This document shows positions 7,158 to 15,878 of a stretch of DNA of 36,771 bases, piece by piece (the first letter of the stretch is position 1; every line of letters begins with the position of its first letter). The notes beneath the pieces are model-generated. The model saw only the letters and a program-made list of their open reading frames with translations. It searched no databases and had not been told where the DNA came from. This stretch comes from CAYNLG01 sp964397995 (GTDB lineage Bacteria > Planctomycetota > Phycisphaerae > FEN-1346). The position numbers and the translations under genes are program-made. Location: positions 1 through 36,771 of the forward strand of contig CAYNLG010000034.1 of the NCBI GenBank assembly GCA_964397995.1. The letters run 5' to 3'.

Positions 7158-8468
7158 TCACCCCCGCTGGCGGACCAGGGCCTGTTCGTCGAGTTCCGGA
7201 CGGCCGCGCCACGTCAGGCGGCCCCCGCTCGGGCAGTCCACCTCGCAGACGTCGTCCTCGAACTCCAGGCGGACGACGGTCGCGTGGTCGTCCATCCGTT
7301 CTTCCGGCACGCGGACGAAGAGCCAGCCGGGTTTGCCGAACTTCGCCCGGCCGCCGGAGCTCCGGTGGGCCAGCTCCGTGCCCGAGGCGAGGTGGGTCGC
7401 GCGGCGCACAGGGCTGCGGAGGCCCTTGACGACGAGTTCGTCGCGCGGCGTGTCGTAGGCGATCAGGTAGAGGACCGAGCCGCGATGCGTCGAGGCCCCG
7501 CCGAAGAGGCCCGTCGGCAGGCCGGCCTCGGTCCCGTAGACGGCTTCGGCGTGGGCGGTGATCCACGCGCCAAGGCCTTCCATCGGGGCGATCTGCTCGG
7601 GCGGGATCCGCCCGTCCGGGTACGGCCCGACGTTCAGCAGCAGGTTGCCGCCCATGCCGCAGATGTCGCCGAAGGTGCGGACGAGTTCGCCGACGGGCTT
7701 CTGGTGCGGCATGTCGTCGGCGTGGTAGGGCCACTTCTCGCCGAGGGTCATGCACTGTTCCCACCAGCCATGCGGCGGGGCGAGGGGGACGGCCTGCTCC
7801 GGCGAGCCGTAGTGGCCAAGGCACGCGTGGCGCAGTCGGCTGTTCATGACGATGCCCGGCTGGAGGTTCTCGACCATCCGGACGAGTTGCGGCGTCTGCC
7901 ACTGGTCGGCGGTGCGTTCCCAGTCGCCGTCGAACCAGAGCAGGTCGATCTGCCCGTACGCCGAGCACAGGTGCCGCACCTCCGCGAACATGTCCTGGAG
8001 GAACCGCTCCCAGCGCTCGGGATCGGGCGTCTCGGCGTACTTCTTCGGGTCGTGGCCGCCGGGCAACGAGGCGTAGTCCGGGTGGCACCAGTCAGGCAGG
8101 CTGTAGTAGAGGCCGACGCGGAGGCCCTCGTCGTGTAGCGCGTCGACGTACTCGCGGACGAGGTCGCGGCCGGCGGGACTCGACTTGGCCGCCGTGAACC
8201 GGGCCCGGTCGGTGTCGAACAGGGCGAAGCCGATGTGGTGCTTGGTCGTCAGAACGACGTACCGGGCGCCCCACGCCTTGAAGCGGCGGGCCCAGTCGCG
8301 GGCGTCGAAGTGCTCGGCGGTGAAGCCGGCGGCGGCTTCCGTGGCCCAGGCGCGGTGGTCGCGTCCACTGTCGGGCCTGGGCACGCCCTCGCCCATGACG
8401 CTCGTCAGGACCCAGTGGATGAAGACGCCGAACTTCGCCTCGGGGAACCAGGGGTTGATATGCGGCAC
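7158..8468 (-). CDS. GH29 alpha-L-fucosidase
   Basis: The 436-residue enzyme is predicted to hydrolyse alpha-L-fucosyl linkages of glycans. GH29 hallmarks: KFGVFIHW at residues 12-19; RYVVLTTKHHIGFALF at 69-84; GLYYSLPDW at 119-127; IDLLWFDGDW at 174-183, whose Asp180 is the expected nucleophile; and GNLLLNVGPYPDG further on. The start is a GTG at 8468, since no ATG fits and GGAAGGA stands about 8 nt upstream. No signal peptide is visible, so it may act in the cytoplasm on imported fucosylated oligosaccharides or leave by another route. It is divergent from the phosphodiesterase-like pair, and a sugar ABC importer lies 3.5 kb away. Confidence 0.92.
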   Translation of the reverse strand: MPHINPWFPEAKFGVFIHWVLTSVMGEGVPRPDSGRDHRAWATEAAAGFTAEHFDARDWARRFKAWGARYVVLTTKHHIGFALFDTDRARFTAAKSSPAGRDLVREYVDALHDEGLRVGLYYSLPDWCHPDYASLPGGHDPKKYAETPDPERWERFLQDMFAEVRHLCSAYGQIDLLWFDGDWERTADQWQTPQLVRMVENLQPGIVMNSRLRHACLGHYGSPEQAVPLAPPHGWWEQCMTLGEKWPYHADDMPHQKPVGELVRTFGDICGMGGNLLLNVGPYPDGRIPPEQIAPMEGLGAWITAHAEAVYGTEAGLPTGLFGGASTHRGSVLYLIAYDTPRDELVVKGLRSPVRRATHLASGTELAHRSSGGRAKFGKPGWLFVRVPEERMDDHATVVRLEFEDDVCEVDCPSGGRLTWRGRPELDEQALVRQRG

Positions 8469-8570
8469 AGCGTGTCCTTCCGGTGCGGGCCGCGCGGCGG
8501 CCCTTGGTCGATGGACCGTCCATCCTACGGGGGGGCGGCGGCGTGCCAACCAAAAAGTGGCCGCGACGGG

Positions 8571-8599
8571 TGGCGTGGCCGCGGGGGCGCCTTTAGAAT
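8571..8599 (+). promoter_or_regulatory. Possible promoter for the phosphodiesterase-like pair
   Basis: TAGAAT (8594-8599) is a good -10 box. The hexamer 17 nt upstream, TGGCGT (8571-8576), is a weak -35 box. The predicted start near 8606 leaves about 50 nt to the ATG at 8658. Confidence 0.4.
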
Positions 8600-8657
8600 G
8601 GGGCTTCCCGGTGGTTGTGCCGCGTCGGCGGCAGGGCGCCGGGCGAGAGGAGATCGG

Positions 8658-10205
8658 ATGACGGTCCAGAGTTGCGGAGGGCGGGCCACGTGGACCGCCC
8701 TGATCGCCGGGATGGCGCTGGGTCTGGCGTTCGGCGGCGGGTGCGCGAAGCCGATGCTCACGGAGTACGCCGGGCCGCGCGAGATAGCCGGGCAGGCCGC
8801 CCTGCCCTTCGACATCGCGGGAGACGCGGCGCCGGAACTGTTCGCCCTGCACGGGCCGGAGGGGCGGACGCAAACGCTCGCCTACGATGCCGACGGGGAC
8901 GGGACGCCGGACGAAACGCTCGACCTTGCGGCGGTGAGGACGCGCGAGGCGCCGCACGTGGCCATCGTGCTGGACGGCGTACCCTTCGAGGTCGTCGAGG
9001 CGCTCTACGCCGAGGGAGGGCTGCGGCTCTTCCATCCGCCGGTGCCGGTGGTCGCGCCCTTTCCGGCAATGACCGACATCGCCCTGGCAGACCTCTTCGG
9101 CACGGCGCCGATTCCCGCCTACGAGGCCCGGTACTACGACCGCGACAACGGCCATCTGGCGGGCGGGGACTGGCGGTACATCTCGCTCGTGAACGAGCCG
9201 TGGGTGGCCTTCCTGGACCTCCGCTCCAACATCCTCATGGACGCGATGGGCTACCTGTCACCCCGATGGGCCTTCGGGAGCGAGCTCGGGGGCCTGGCCG
9301 ACCGCATCCGCAAGCGGACCGGGCGCGACCTGGACGCGTACCTTGTGGCGACGGCGGGCATCGCGACGGCCGACGCCGCGCGCGGCATCCGCGACGAGTT
9401 GCGGACCCTCGACCGGTTCGTCCACCAGATGACGTGGGAGATGGGCGGCCAGATGCACGTCACGCTGCTCGCCGACCACGGGCACACCTTGACGCCCTGC
9501 GAACGGGTCGACTGGACCCCGTGGCTGCGCGAGCGAGGCTGGCACGTGACGACGGCTGTGGAGGCGGAGCGCGACGTCGCACCGATCGAGTACGGCCTTG
9601 TCACGTACGCCTCGTTCGCGTGCGGCGACCCGGCGGGGTTGGCGGCCGACATGGCGGACCACGAGTCGGTGGAGGTGGCGGTCTGGGCCGAGGGCGACGC
9701 CGTCGTCGTGGTGGCCCCCGGGGGGGAGCGAGCGCGGGTCGAGCGCCGCGGCAACCGGTACCGGTACGAGGCGGCGTGCGGCGACCCGCTAAAGCTCGCC
9801 GGCGCGTTGGCGGCGCTGCGGGCGGCCGAGAAGCTCGACGCCGACGGCTTTGCCGCCTCCCAGGACTGGCTGGCGGCGACGGCGGACGCGGTATATCCCG
9901 ACGCGCCGGCCCGGCTGTGGCGGTCGTTGCACACGCTCGTTCGGAACCCGCCTGACGTCGTCGCGAGCCTCAAGGCGTCGTACTGCTCGGGGGCGGCGGG
10001 GAAGGCTTTCTGGGTCAGCCCGGCCAGCACGCACGGGGACCTCGGGCGGGGGTCGGGCATCACGTTCCTGATGACGACACTCGGCCCGCTGGAGCCACAT
10101 GTCGGCGAGGCCGGGGCGCTGCGGAGCCGCGACGTCGCGCCAATCCTGTCGGACCTGCTGGGCCGGCCGTGGCCGGGCCTGCCGGTGAAGGAGGAGCCGA
10201 AGTGA
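8658..10205 (+). CDS. Alkaline-phosphatase-superfamily lipoprotein, phosphodiesterase-like (first of pair)
   Basis: The 515-residue product starts at ATG 8658, after GAGAGGAGA, with a hydrophobic leader and a lipobox-like Cys (LAFGGGC), so it is probably lipid-anchored outside the cytoplasm. Residues fitting the binuclear zinc site of the superfamily are Asp106 (VLDGVP), Thr139 (FPAMTDIA, the nucleophile position) and Asp273-His274-His276 (LADHGH). The usual TGxxPxxHG stretch after the nucleophile is missing and is replaced by FGTAPIPAYEARYYD. The C-terminal half carries GSGITFLM rather than the familiar HGG. It is therefore a divergent member whose activity is uncertain. The stop overlaps the start of the next gene (GTGA), so the two are probably translated together. 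Confidence 0.75.
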   Translation: MTVQSCGGRATWTALIAGMALGLAFGGGCAKPMLTEYAGPREIAGQAALPFDIAGDAAPELFALHGPEGRTQTLAYDADGDGTPDETLDLAAVRTREAPHVAIVLDGVPFEVVEALYAEGGLRLFHPPVPVVAPFPAMTDIALADLFGTAPIPAYEARYYDRDNGHLAGGDWRYISLVNEPWVAFLDLRSNILMDAMGYLSPRWAFGSELGGLADRIRKRTGRDLDAYLVATAGIATADAARGIRDELRTLDRFVHQMTWEMGGQMHVTLLADHGHTLTPCERVDWTPWLRERGWHVTTAVEAERDVAPIEYGLVTYASFACGDPAGLAADMADHESVEVAVWAEGDAVVVVAPGGERARVERRGNRYRYEAACGDPLKLAGALAALRAAEKLDADGFAASQDWLAATADAVYPDAPARLWRSLHTLVRNPPDVVASLKASYCSGAAGKAFWVSPASTHGDLGRGSGITFLMTTLGPLEPHVGEAGALRSRDVAPILSDLLGRPWPGLPVKEEPK

Positions 10206-11884
10206 CCACGCGCTTGCGAGCGGCCCGTGCGGCCGCGTTGATCGCTGTCTGGGCGACCCTGGCCTGCGTCGCCGGGTGTGCCGCCCTGCCCGACGCGCGA
10301 ACGGAACCGTTCGGGCTCGATTTCCCGCGGCCGGAGGCGCTCGCGGACCGGGAACCGCTGGGGGCGATCGTCTTCTTCGTCGACGGCGTCAACCCCAAGG
10401 TCTTCGACGCGATGCTCAAGGCGGGGGAACTCCCGAACCTGAAGCGCTACCTTGTCGACCGGGGGAGGATGACCCTGCGGGCGGTCGCCAACACACCCAG
10501 CGTGACGCTCGCGAACGAGACGTCGTTCGTCACGGGCGTCTTTCCCGGGCGGCACGGGGTGACGGGCATCAACTGGTTCGACCGCAACCGCCTCGTCTGG
10601 CGCAACTACGAGACCATCGCCCAGAAGAACACGCTCGACGGCGACTACCGGACGCCGACCGTCTACGAGCACCTCGAGGACGAGACGACGCTGAGCCTGT
10701 TCTTCCAGGCCCACCGCGGGGCAACGAAGTTCGTCGAAAACTGGACGAGCGCCGGCCCGCCCTACTTCTTCGGCTGGTACGATATGGTCGACCGCATCAG
10801 CCTGCTCAGGTTCCGCATCGTGAGCGACATCGCGGCCCGGCGCGGCGCGTGGCCGGCTTTCGCCGTCTGCTACCTGCTGATGCCCGACCTGGAGGCGTAC
10901 CGGTCGGGCGTCGTCGAGTCCCGGGCCTACCACGACGCGCTTGTCCATACCGACGCCCACCTCGGGCGCGTCTTCCGCGAACTGGAGGCAGCGGGCCTCC
11001 TGGACCGGATGGTTCTCGCGCTCGTCAGCGACCACAACATGCACGACGTCGCGCGGCACTGGCCGGTTGAGCCGTTCCTGCGCGACGACCTGGACCTCTC
11101 GGTCGCCCGCGATCACCTGTGGGAGGAAACCCAGTTCGAGGACCGGTTGGACTACTACCGCCGCTTCGCGTGCGTCGTCTACGGGAGCGGCGAGCGGTAC
11201 GTCGCCGTCTGCCTCCGCAAGCCCAAGCCGGGCGGCGGCTTCGAGAACTGGCTCGCGCGCCCGGAGCCCGACGACCTCCGGGCGTACCCGACGGAGGCCG
11301 GCGGTACAGTGGACCTTGTGCGGACCTTCCGCGACGCTGAGGCCGTGGACGTCGTCGCCTACCGGCCCGGGACCGACCGCGTGCACCTCGTGACGAGGCG
11401 CGGCCTGGTGGAGCTGGTGCGGACGCCTGGCTCGCCGGAGCGGTTCGCGTACCAGGAACTCAAGGGCGACGATCCGCTCGGTTACGCGGCCGCGGGTGTC
11501 CCGACCGAGATGCTCCTCGGCAAGGCCTTCGACGGGCGGGCGTGGCTGCGCGCGACGCTCGAGACCGACTACCCCGACCTGGTGCCGCAGATCATGGCCT
11601 ACTTCGACGCGCCGCGCGCGGGCGACCTGGTCCTCTTCGCGATGCCGGGCTGGGACTTCGGGACCCGGCTCAAGGCGGGGCACGGGGGCCTGCGACCGGC
11701 CGACATGTTCACGCCGCTGGTGCTCGCGGGCCCGGGAGTGCCGCGCGGCACCTTCGCGGAGCCGGTGCGGACGGTGGACGTGATGCCGACGCTGCTGGAC
11801 CTCCTGGGCAAGCCAGTGCCGTCGGGCCTCGACGGCCGAAGCCTGGTGCCGGTGATGCGGGGGGCCGCGCCGGCGGGCCGGTAG
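10202..11884 (+). CDS. Alkaline-phosphatase-superfamily lipoprotein, type I phosphodiesterase/pyrophosphatase-like (second of pair)
   Basis: The 560-residue product starts at a GTG (10202) that overlaps the preceding TGA as GTGA, with GGAGGAG just upstream. The leader ends in a good lipobox (VAGC near residue 22). Canonical active-site elements: Asp61 (FFVDGVNP); Thr102 as nucleophile in TPSVTLANETSFVTG followed by PGRHGVTG; MPDLEAY near 233; Asp277-His278 (LVSDHNMHD); and the C-terminal GHGG before FTPLVLAGPGV and TVDVMPTLLDLLG. These fit a zinc-dependent phosphodiesterase or nucleotide-pyrophosphatase fold. The substrate could be a phosphodiester, phosphoglycan or nucleotide sugar, and sequence alone cannot decide. 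Confidence 0.82.
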   Translation: MTTRLRAARAAALIAVWATLACVAGCAALPDARTEPFGLDFPRPEALADREPLGAIVFFVDGVNPKVFDAMLKAGELPNLKRYLVDRGRMTLRAVANTPSVTLANETSFVTGVFPGRHGVTGINWFDRNRLVWRNYETIAQKNTLDGDYRTPTVYEHLEDETTLSLFFQAHRGATKFVENWTSAGPPYFFGWYDMVDRISLLRFRIVSDIAARRGAWPAFAVCYLLMPDLEAYRSGVVESRAYHDALVHTDAHLGRVFRELEAAGLLDRMVLALVSDHNMHDVARHWPVEPFLRDDLDLSVARDHLWEETQFEDRLDYYRRFACVVYGSGERYVAVCLRKPKPGGGFENWLARPEPDDLRAYPTEAGGTVDLVRTFRDAEAVDVVAYRPGTDRVHLVTRRGLVELVRTPGSPERFAYQELKGDDPLGYAAAGVPTEMLLGKAFDGRAWLRATLETDYPDLVPQIMAYFDAPRAGDLVLFAMPGWDFGTRLKAGHGGLRPADMFTPLVLAGPGVPRGTFAEPVRTVDVMPTLLDLLGKPVPSGLDGRSLVPVMRGAAPAGR

Positions 11885-11944
11885 GGCCGACGCGCCCGTT
11901 GCCAGGCCCCATGACGGGCCGCCCGCGCGTCGTCGCCGGGCCCC

Positions 11945-11959
11945 TCGGCGTCTCGCCGA
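11945..11959. terminator. Small symmetric hairpin between convergent genes
   Basis: TCGGCG-TCT-CGCCGA gives a perfect 6-bp stem with a 3-nt loop in the 92-nt gap between the convergent phosphodiesterase-like and permease genes. It could serve either direction, but there is no T-tract on either side. Confidence 0.3.
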
Positions 11960-11976
11960 CCGGTCGGGGCGCTCCC

Positions 11977-13062
11977 TTACGCGCGGCGGCGGTGGCGATA
12001 ACGGTCGAGGGCGACGGCCGCGACGATCACGCCGCCCACCACCATCTTCTGGACAAAGGTCGGCAGGCCGAGGTGGATGCAGAGGTTCCGGAGGTTGGCC
12101 ATCAGGAGGGCGCCGACGATGGAGCCGAGGATGCTGCCGGAGCCGCCGGAGAGCGACCCGCCGCCGATGACCACGGCCGCGATAATGTCGAGTTCGCGGG
12201 CGATGGCGGTGGTGGGGTCGCCGACGTTGAGGCGGCCGAAGTCCATGGCGCCGGCGAGGCCGAAGCTCGCCCCGGCAAGGGCGTAGACGGCCAGCTTGAC
12301 CCGCTCCACCGCGACGCCGCACAGCCGCGCCGTCGCCTCGTTCGACCCGACCGCGAAGACGTGCCGCCCGAAGCGCGTCCAGCCGAGGACGATCCCGGCG
12401 GCGGCGGCGAGGCCGAGGACCAGACCGACGGCCCAGGAGACCTCGATGGGGCCGGACCAGTCGAGGGCGCCGAGGCGCAGGTTCAGGTCCACCAGTGGCC
12501 GGCCGGCGGTGAAGGCCGAGACCCAGTTGGCGGGGGCGTCGATCTTCTGGAGGTCGGCCACCCACTCCGCCGTGCCGCGCGCCACCATCATCATGCCCAG
12601 GGTGACGATGAAGGGGGTGAGCTTGAGGCCGGTGATCAGGCCCCCATTGGCCGCCCCGGCCGCGCCGCCCGCCGCCACCGCCGCCAGCATCGCCACCAGC
12701 GGCACCACCGCGGCGGCCGCGCCGACAAGCTGGCCGTCCGCGCCGGTGCCCCACCGGACGACCCAGGCGGCGACGACGGCGGCCAAGGCGATGAGGCTGC
12801 CGGCCGAGAGGTCGATGCCGCCCGCGATGATGACGAAGGTCATGCCGATGGCGCCGGCAAGGATGGTGACGTTCTGCGTCAGAATGAGGCACTGGTTGCG
12901 CGGCGAGGGGAAGAAGAGCGTCCCCTCGGTCAGGTACTCCGCCAGGCCCCCGAGGGCCAGGAGGCCGACAAGGCCCAGCACGGACCAGAGGACGTTCCGC
13001 ACGGTGCCGCGCGCCCGGGCCGGCTCCGGGGCAAAGAGTTCGACGCGATGGTGCTCGCTCAT
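11977..13062 (-). CDS. Monosaccharide ABC importer, permease (RbsC/AraH family)
   Basis: The 361-residue integral membrane protein has about eight to ten hydrophobic segments. Family signatures are TFVIIAGGIDLSAGSLIAL, LTPFIVTLGMMMVARG and AAVVIGGGSLSGGSGSILGS, all typical of BPD_transp_2 permeases for ribose, xylose, fucose or rhamnose. The start ATG (13062) overlaps the stop of the ATPase gene as ATGA, so translation is coupled. It forms the membrane channel of the three-gene importer. The sugar cannot be read from the sequence. The neighbouring fucosidase makes a deoxyhexose a reasonable guess. Confidence 0.92.
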   Translation of the reverse strand: MSEHHRVELFAPEPARARGTVRNVLWSVLGLVGLLALGGLAEYLTEGTLFFPSPRNQCLILTQNVTILAGAIGMTFVIIAGGIDLSAGSLIALAAVVAAWVVRWGTGADGQLVGAAAAVVPLVAMLAAVAAGGAAGAANGGLITGLKLTPFIVTLGMMMVARGTAEWVADLQKIDAPANWVSAFTAGRPLVDLNLRLGALDWSGPIEVSWAVGLVLGLAAAAGIVLGWTRFGRHVFAVGSNEATARLCGVAVERVKLAVYALAGASFGLAGAMDFGRLNVGDPTTAIARELDIIAAVVIGGGSLSGGSGSILGSIVGALLMANLRNLCIHLGLPTFVQKMVVGGVIVAAVALDRYRHRRRA

Positions 13063-14636
13063 GCCGCCTCCTCGCCGCCGGTCTGGCCAGTCTCGCCGGT
13101 GGCGACGCGCATGACGTGCTCCGGCGTCCACGCGGCGACGGGCCGTTTGGGGCTGAGGCGGCCGCGGGTCATGACGGCCAGCGTGTCGCAGACCCCGAGC
13201 AACTCCGGCAGGTAGCTGGAGACCCAGAGCACCGCCTTGCCGCGCGCCGCCAGTGCGCCGATGAGGCGATACAGGTCGGCCTTGGCCCCGACATCGATGC
13301 CGCGCGTCGGCTCGTCCAGCAGGAGCACGTCGGCGTCCTGGTGGAGGAGGCGCGCGAGGGCCACCTTCTGCTGGTTCCCGCCCGAGAGGGCCGTGACGGC
13401 CTGCCCAGGGCCGCGCGTCCGGATGCCGAGGCGGTTGATCCAGCCTTGGGCGGCGTCGCGGACGCGGCGGCGGCTGACGAGGCCGCGCCGGGTGTGCGGC
13501 GCCAGGCGGCTGAGGGTCAGGTTGTCGGAGACCGAGAGGTCCGGGGCGAGACCCTCGCCCTGACGGTCCTCCGAGAGCAGCCCCAGGCCGCGCCGCACCA
13601 TCGCCGGGGCGCCCTCGCCGGTGACGTCGACGCCGGCCAGGCGGACTTGGCCGCGCGCGACCGGCGCAAGGCCGAAGACGGCGCGGACCGTCTCGGTCCG
13701 GCCCGCGCCAACGAGGCCGGCAATGCCCAGGATCTCGCCGCGCCGGAGCGTCAGGCTGACGCCATCGGGGAGCGGCTTGCCCGCAAGGGCCGCCAGGTCC
13801 AGCACCGGCTCACCGATGTCGTGCGGCACGCGGGCGTAGACGTCGCGGAGGTCGCGGCCGACCATGCGGCGGATGATTTCGTCGGTCGAGGTCTCGGCCA
13901 CGACGCCCGTGCCGACGCTGCGCCCGTCGCGGAGGACGGTGAACCGGTCGGCGACGGCACGGACCTCCCCCAGGAAGTGGCTGATGTAGATGACGCTGAC
14001 GCCCTCGTCGCGGAGGCGCCGGACGACGCCGAAGAGGATCTCGGTATCGGCCCGGCCAAGGCTGGAGGTCGGCTCGTCCATGACGACGATGCGGGCCTCC
14101 CCCGCGAGCGCCCGCGCCACCTCCACGAGCTGCCGCGCGCCGAGACCGAGGTCCCCCGCCCGCGCCTCGGGCGGGATGTCGGGCCGGCCGAGGCGCGCAA
14201 GCGCCGCCGCGGCCCGCCGGCGCATCGCGCGGCGGTCGAGGAGGCCGAAACGGCGCGTCGGCTCGTCCCCGAGGCACACGTTTTCGGCCACCGTCAGGTC
14301 GGGCGCGAGGCTCAGCTCCTGGTAGATCATGGCGGCCCCGGCGCGGCGGGCCTCGAGCGGCCCGCGCGGGACGTACGGCCGGCCCTCGAGGACCATCCGT
14401 CCGGCGTCCGGACGCTCCGCCCCCGAAAGGACCTTCATCAGGGTGCTCTTGCCGGCCCCGTTCTGGCCGACCAAGGCGTGGACCTCGCCGGGGCGGACCT
14501 CCAGCTCGACCTCTTCCAGGGCGCGGGTCGAGCCGAAGCGCTTCGCGATGCTCATCATACGGAGGCGCGGGCCAGACGGGGCCGCGGGGGGCGCGGCCTG
14601 CGGGGCGGAATCGGAGCCGCGGTCGGGGGGGCGCAT
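13059..14636 (-). CDS. Monosaccharide ABC importer, double ATPase (RbsA family)
   Basis: The 525-residue protein has two fused ABC modules. Module 1 (about residues 25-250) has Walker A GQNGAGKST, a degenerate signature (LGLGARQLVEVARAL) and Walker B IVVMDEPTSSLG. Module 2 (about 275-515) has a degenerate P-loop (GLVGAGRTE), a canonical signature (ALSGGNQQKVALARLL) and LLLDEPTRGIDVG. This asymmetry is normal for the sugar type II (RbsA/MglA) family. The start may be ATG 14636 or GTG 14639; no clear Shine-Dalgarno is visible. The first 20 residues are a Pro/Ala-rich extension. It lies 13 nt after the binding-protein gene. Confidence 0.94.
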   Translation of the reverse strand: MRPPDRGSDSAPQAAPPAAPSGPRLRMMSIAKRFGSTRALEEVELEVRPGEVHALVGQNGAGKSTLMKVLSGAERPDAGRMVLEGRPYVPRGPLEARRAGAAMIYQELSLAPDLTVAENVCLGDEPTRRFGLLDRRAMRRRAAAALARLGRPDIPPEARAGDLGLGARQLVEVARALAGEARIVVMDEPTSSLGRADTEILFGVVRRLRDEGVSVIYISHFLGEVRAVADRFTVLRDGRSVGTGVVAETSTDEIIRRMVGRDLRDVYARVPHDIGEPVLDLAALAGKPLPDGVSLTLRRGEILGIAGLVGAGRTETVRAVFGLAPVARGQVRLAGVDVTGEGAPAMVRRGLGLLSEDRQGEGLAPDLSVSDNLTLSRLAPHTRRGLVSRRRVRDAAQGWINRLGIRTRGPGQAVTALSGGNQQKVALARLLHQDADVLLLDEPTRGIDVGAKADLYRLIGALAARGKAVLWVSSYLPELLGVCDTLAVMTRGRLSPKRPVAAWTPEHVMRVATGETGQTGGEEAA

Positions 14637-14649
14637 CACCGGGGGCGGC

Positions 14650-15651
14650 TCACTTCAGGTACTCCTCCAGCGGCGGATGCAGGAGGCGCTCGACGTCCGG
14701 GTCCGAAAACGAGTCTTTCGTCACGAGGACGACGCCCGTGTCGATCCGCTTCGGAACGGCCGTGCCGCGGATGACCTGGACGACGGTCTCGACGCCCTTC
14801 TCGCCCATCTTGAGCGGGTTCTGGACGACCAGGCCGTGGAGCTCGCCGGCCTGCAGGGCCTGGAGCAGCTTGTCGGAGACGTCGAAGCCCACGAAGACGA
14901 CCTGCCCGGCGCGGTTGCGGGCCCGCAGGGCCTGGAGCATGCCGTAGGTGCTCGACTCGTTCGGGCAGAAGATGCCGTCGACGTCCTGGAGGTCGGGGCT
15001 CGCGAGGAGGGTCTCGGCGGCGGTCATGGCGCTTTCCACGGTGGCGCCGGCGTACTGGTCCTTCGAGACGACCTCGATCTCGGGATGGCGCTCCATGGCG
15101 GCCAGGAACCCGGCCTCGCGGTTCTCGGTCGAGGCGCTGCCGAGCTGGTAGCGCAGGAGCATCACCTTGCCGCCCTCCGGGCCGAGGAGTTCGGCCAGGT
15201 GGGTGCCAGCCAACTCGCCGCCGCGCCGGTTGTCGGTGGCCACGAAGCTGGCGTAGGCGTCGGCGTCCTGGAGGCCGGAGTCGATGATGACGACGGGGAT
15301 GCCGGCGCGGCCGGCGGCCTGGATGGGGCGGACAAGGGCCCGGTCGTCGAGCGGGGCGACGACGAGGCCGTCGACGCGTTTGCCGATGAAGGTCTCGACG
15401 ACCTGGATCTGGGCGTCGCGGTCGTCCTCCTTGATGGGCCCCTGCCAGATGACGCGGACGCCGTCGAGCTCGCTTTCGGCCTTGCGGGCACCGGCGTGGA
15501 CGGACTTCCAGAACTCGTGGGTGGTGCCCTTGGGGATGACGGCAATGGTGAGCTCGTCGCCGCCGGGGCTCGTGGCTTCCGTGCCGCCGCACCCCGCCAG
15601 AAGCCAGGCGGCTCCGGCACCGACCACCAGGACCGCGAGGACGTGTCGCAT
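14650..15651 (-). CDS. Monosaccharide ABC importer, substrate-binding lipoprotein (RbsB family)
   Basis: The 333-residue protein starts at ATG 15651 with a strong AAAGGAGG Shine-Dalgarno. The leader ends in lipobox LLAGC (Cys21). The mature part is a type I periplasmic sugar-binding fold (Peripla_BP_4): IAVIPKGTTHEFWKSVHAGA, VDGLVVAPLDDRALV, GIPVVIIDSGL, YASFVATDN, DGIFCPNESSTYGML and VVFVGFDVSDKLLQALQAG. It captures the sugar outside the membrane and delivers it to the permease. It is the first gene of a binding protein-ATPase-permease operon and diverges from the TPR gene. The ligand is not determined. Confidence 0.93.
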   Translation of the reverse strand: MRHVLAVLVVGAGAAWLLAGCGGTEATSPGGDELTIAVIPKGTTHEFWKSVHAGARKAESELDGVRVIWQGPIKEDDRDAQIQVVETFIGKRVDGLVVAPLDDRALVRPIQAAGRAGIPVVIIDSGLQDADAYASFVATDNRRGGELAGTHLAELLGPEGGKVMLLRYQLGSASTENREAGFLAAMERHPEIEVVSKDQYAGATVESAMTAAETLLASPDLQDVDGIFCPNESSTYGMLQALRARNRAGQVVFVGFDVSDKLLQALQAGELHGLVVQNPLKMGEKGVETVVQVIRGTAVPKRIDTGVVLVTKDSFSDPDVERLLHPPLEEYLK

Positions 15652-15878
15652 CGGGTCGCCTCCTTTCGCACACCTGGCCCGGCTGCGTGCGGACCGGGCC
15701 TCGGCTGCCGATGGCGAGCCATCCTAAGGCCCTGCCGGGCGCCCGGTCAAGGAAAGTCCGTCCCGCGGCAAACGCGGAGCGGAACCTTGCCCGGGGGGAA
15801 CCATTTGACCTAGGGTGGACGCGGCGCCGGAACCGCACGCCGGGCCGCGCGTCGAATCTTCTGGCCAAGGGGTCTGTC

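Noticed and set aside
9251..12892. A 1213-residue minus-strand open frame
   Set aside because: It overlaps the well-supported phosphodiesterase pair and the permease in another frame, and its sequence is arginine-rich without motifs.
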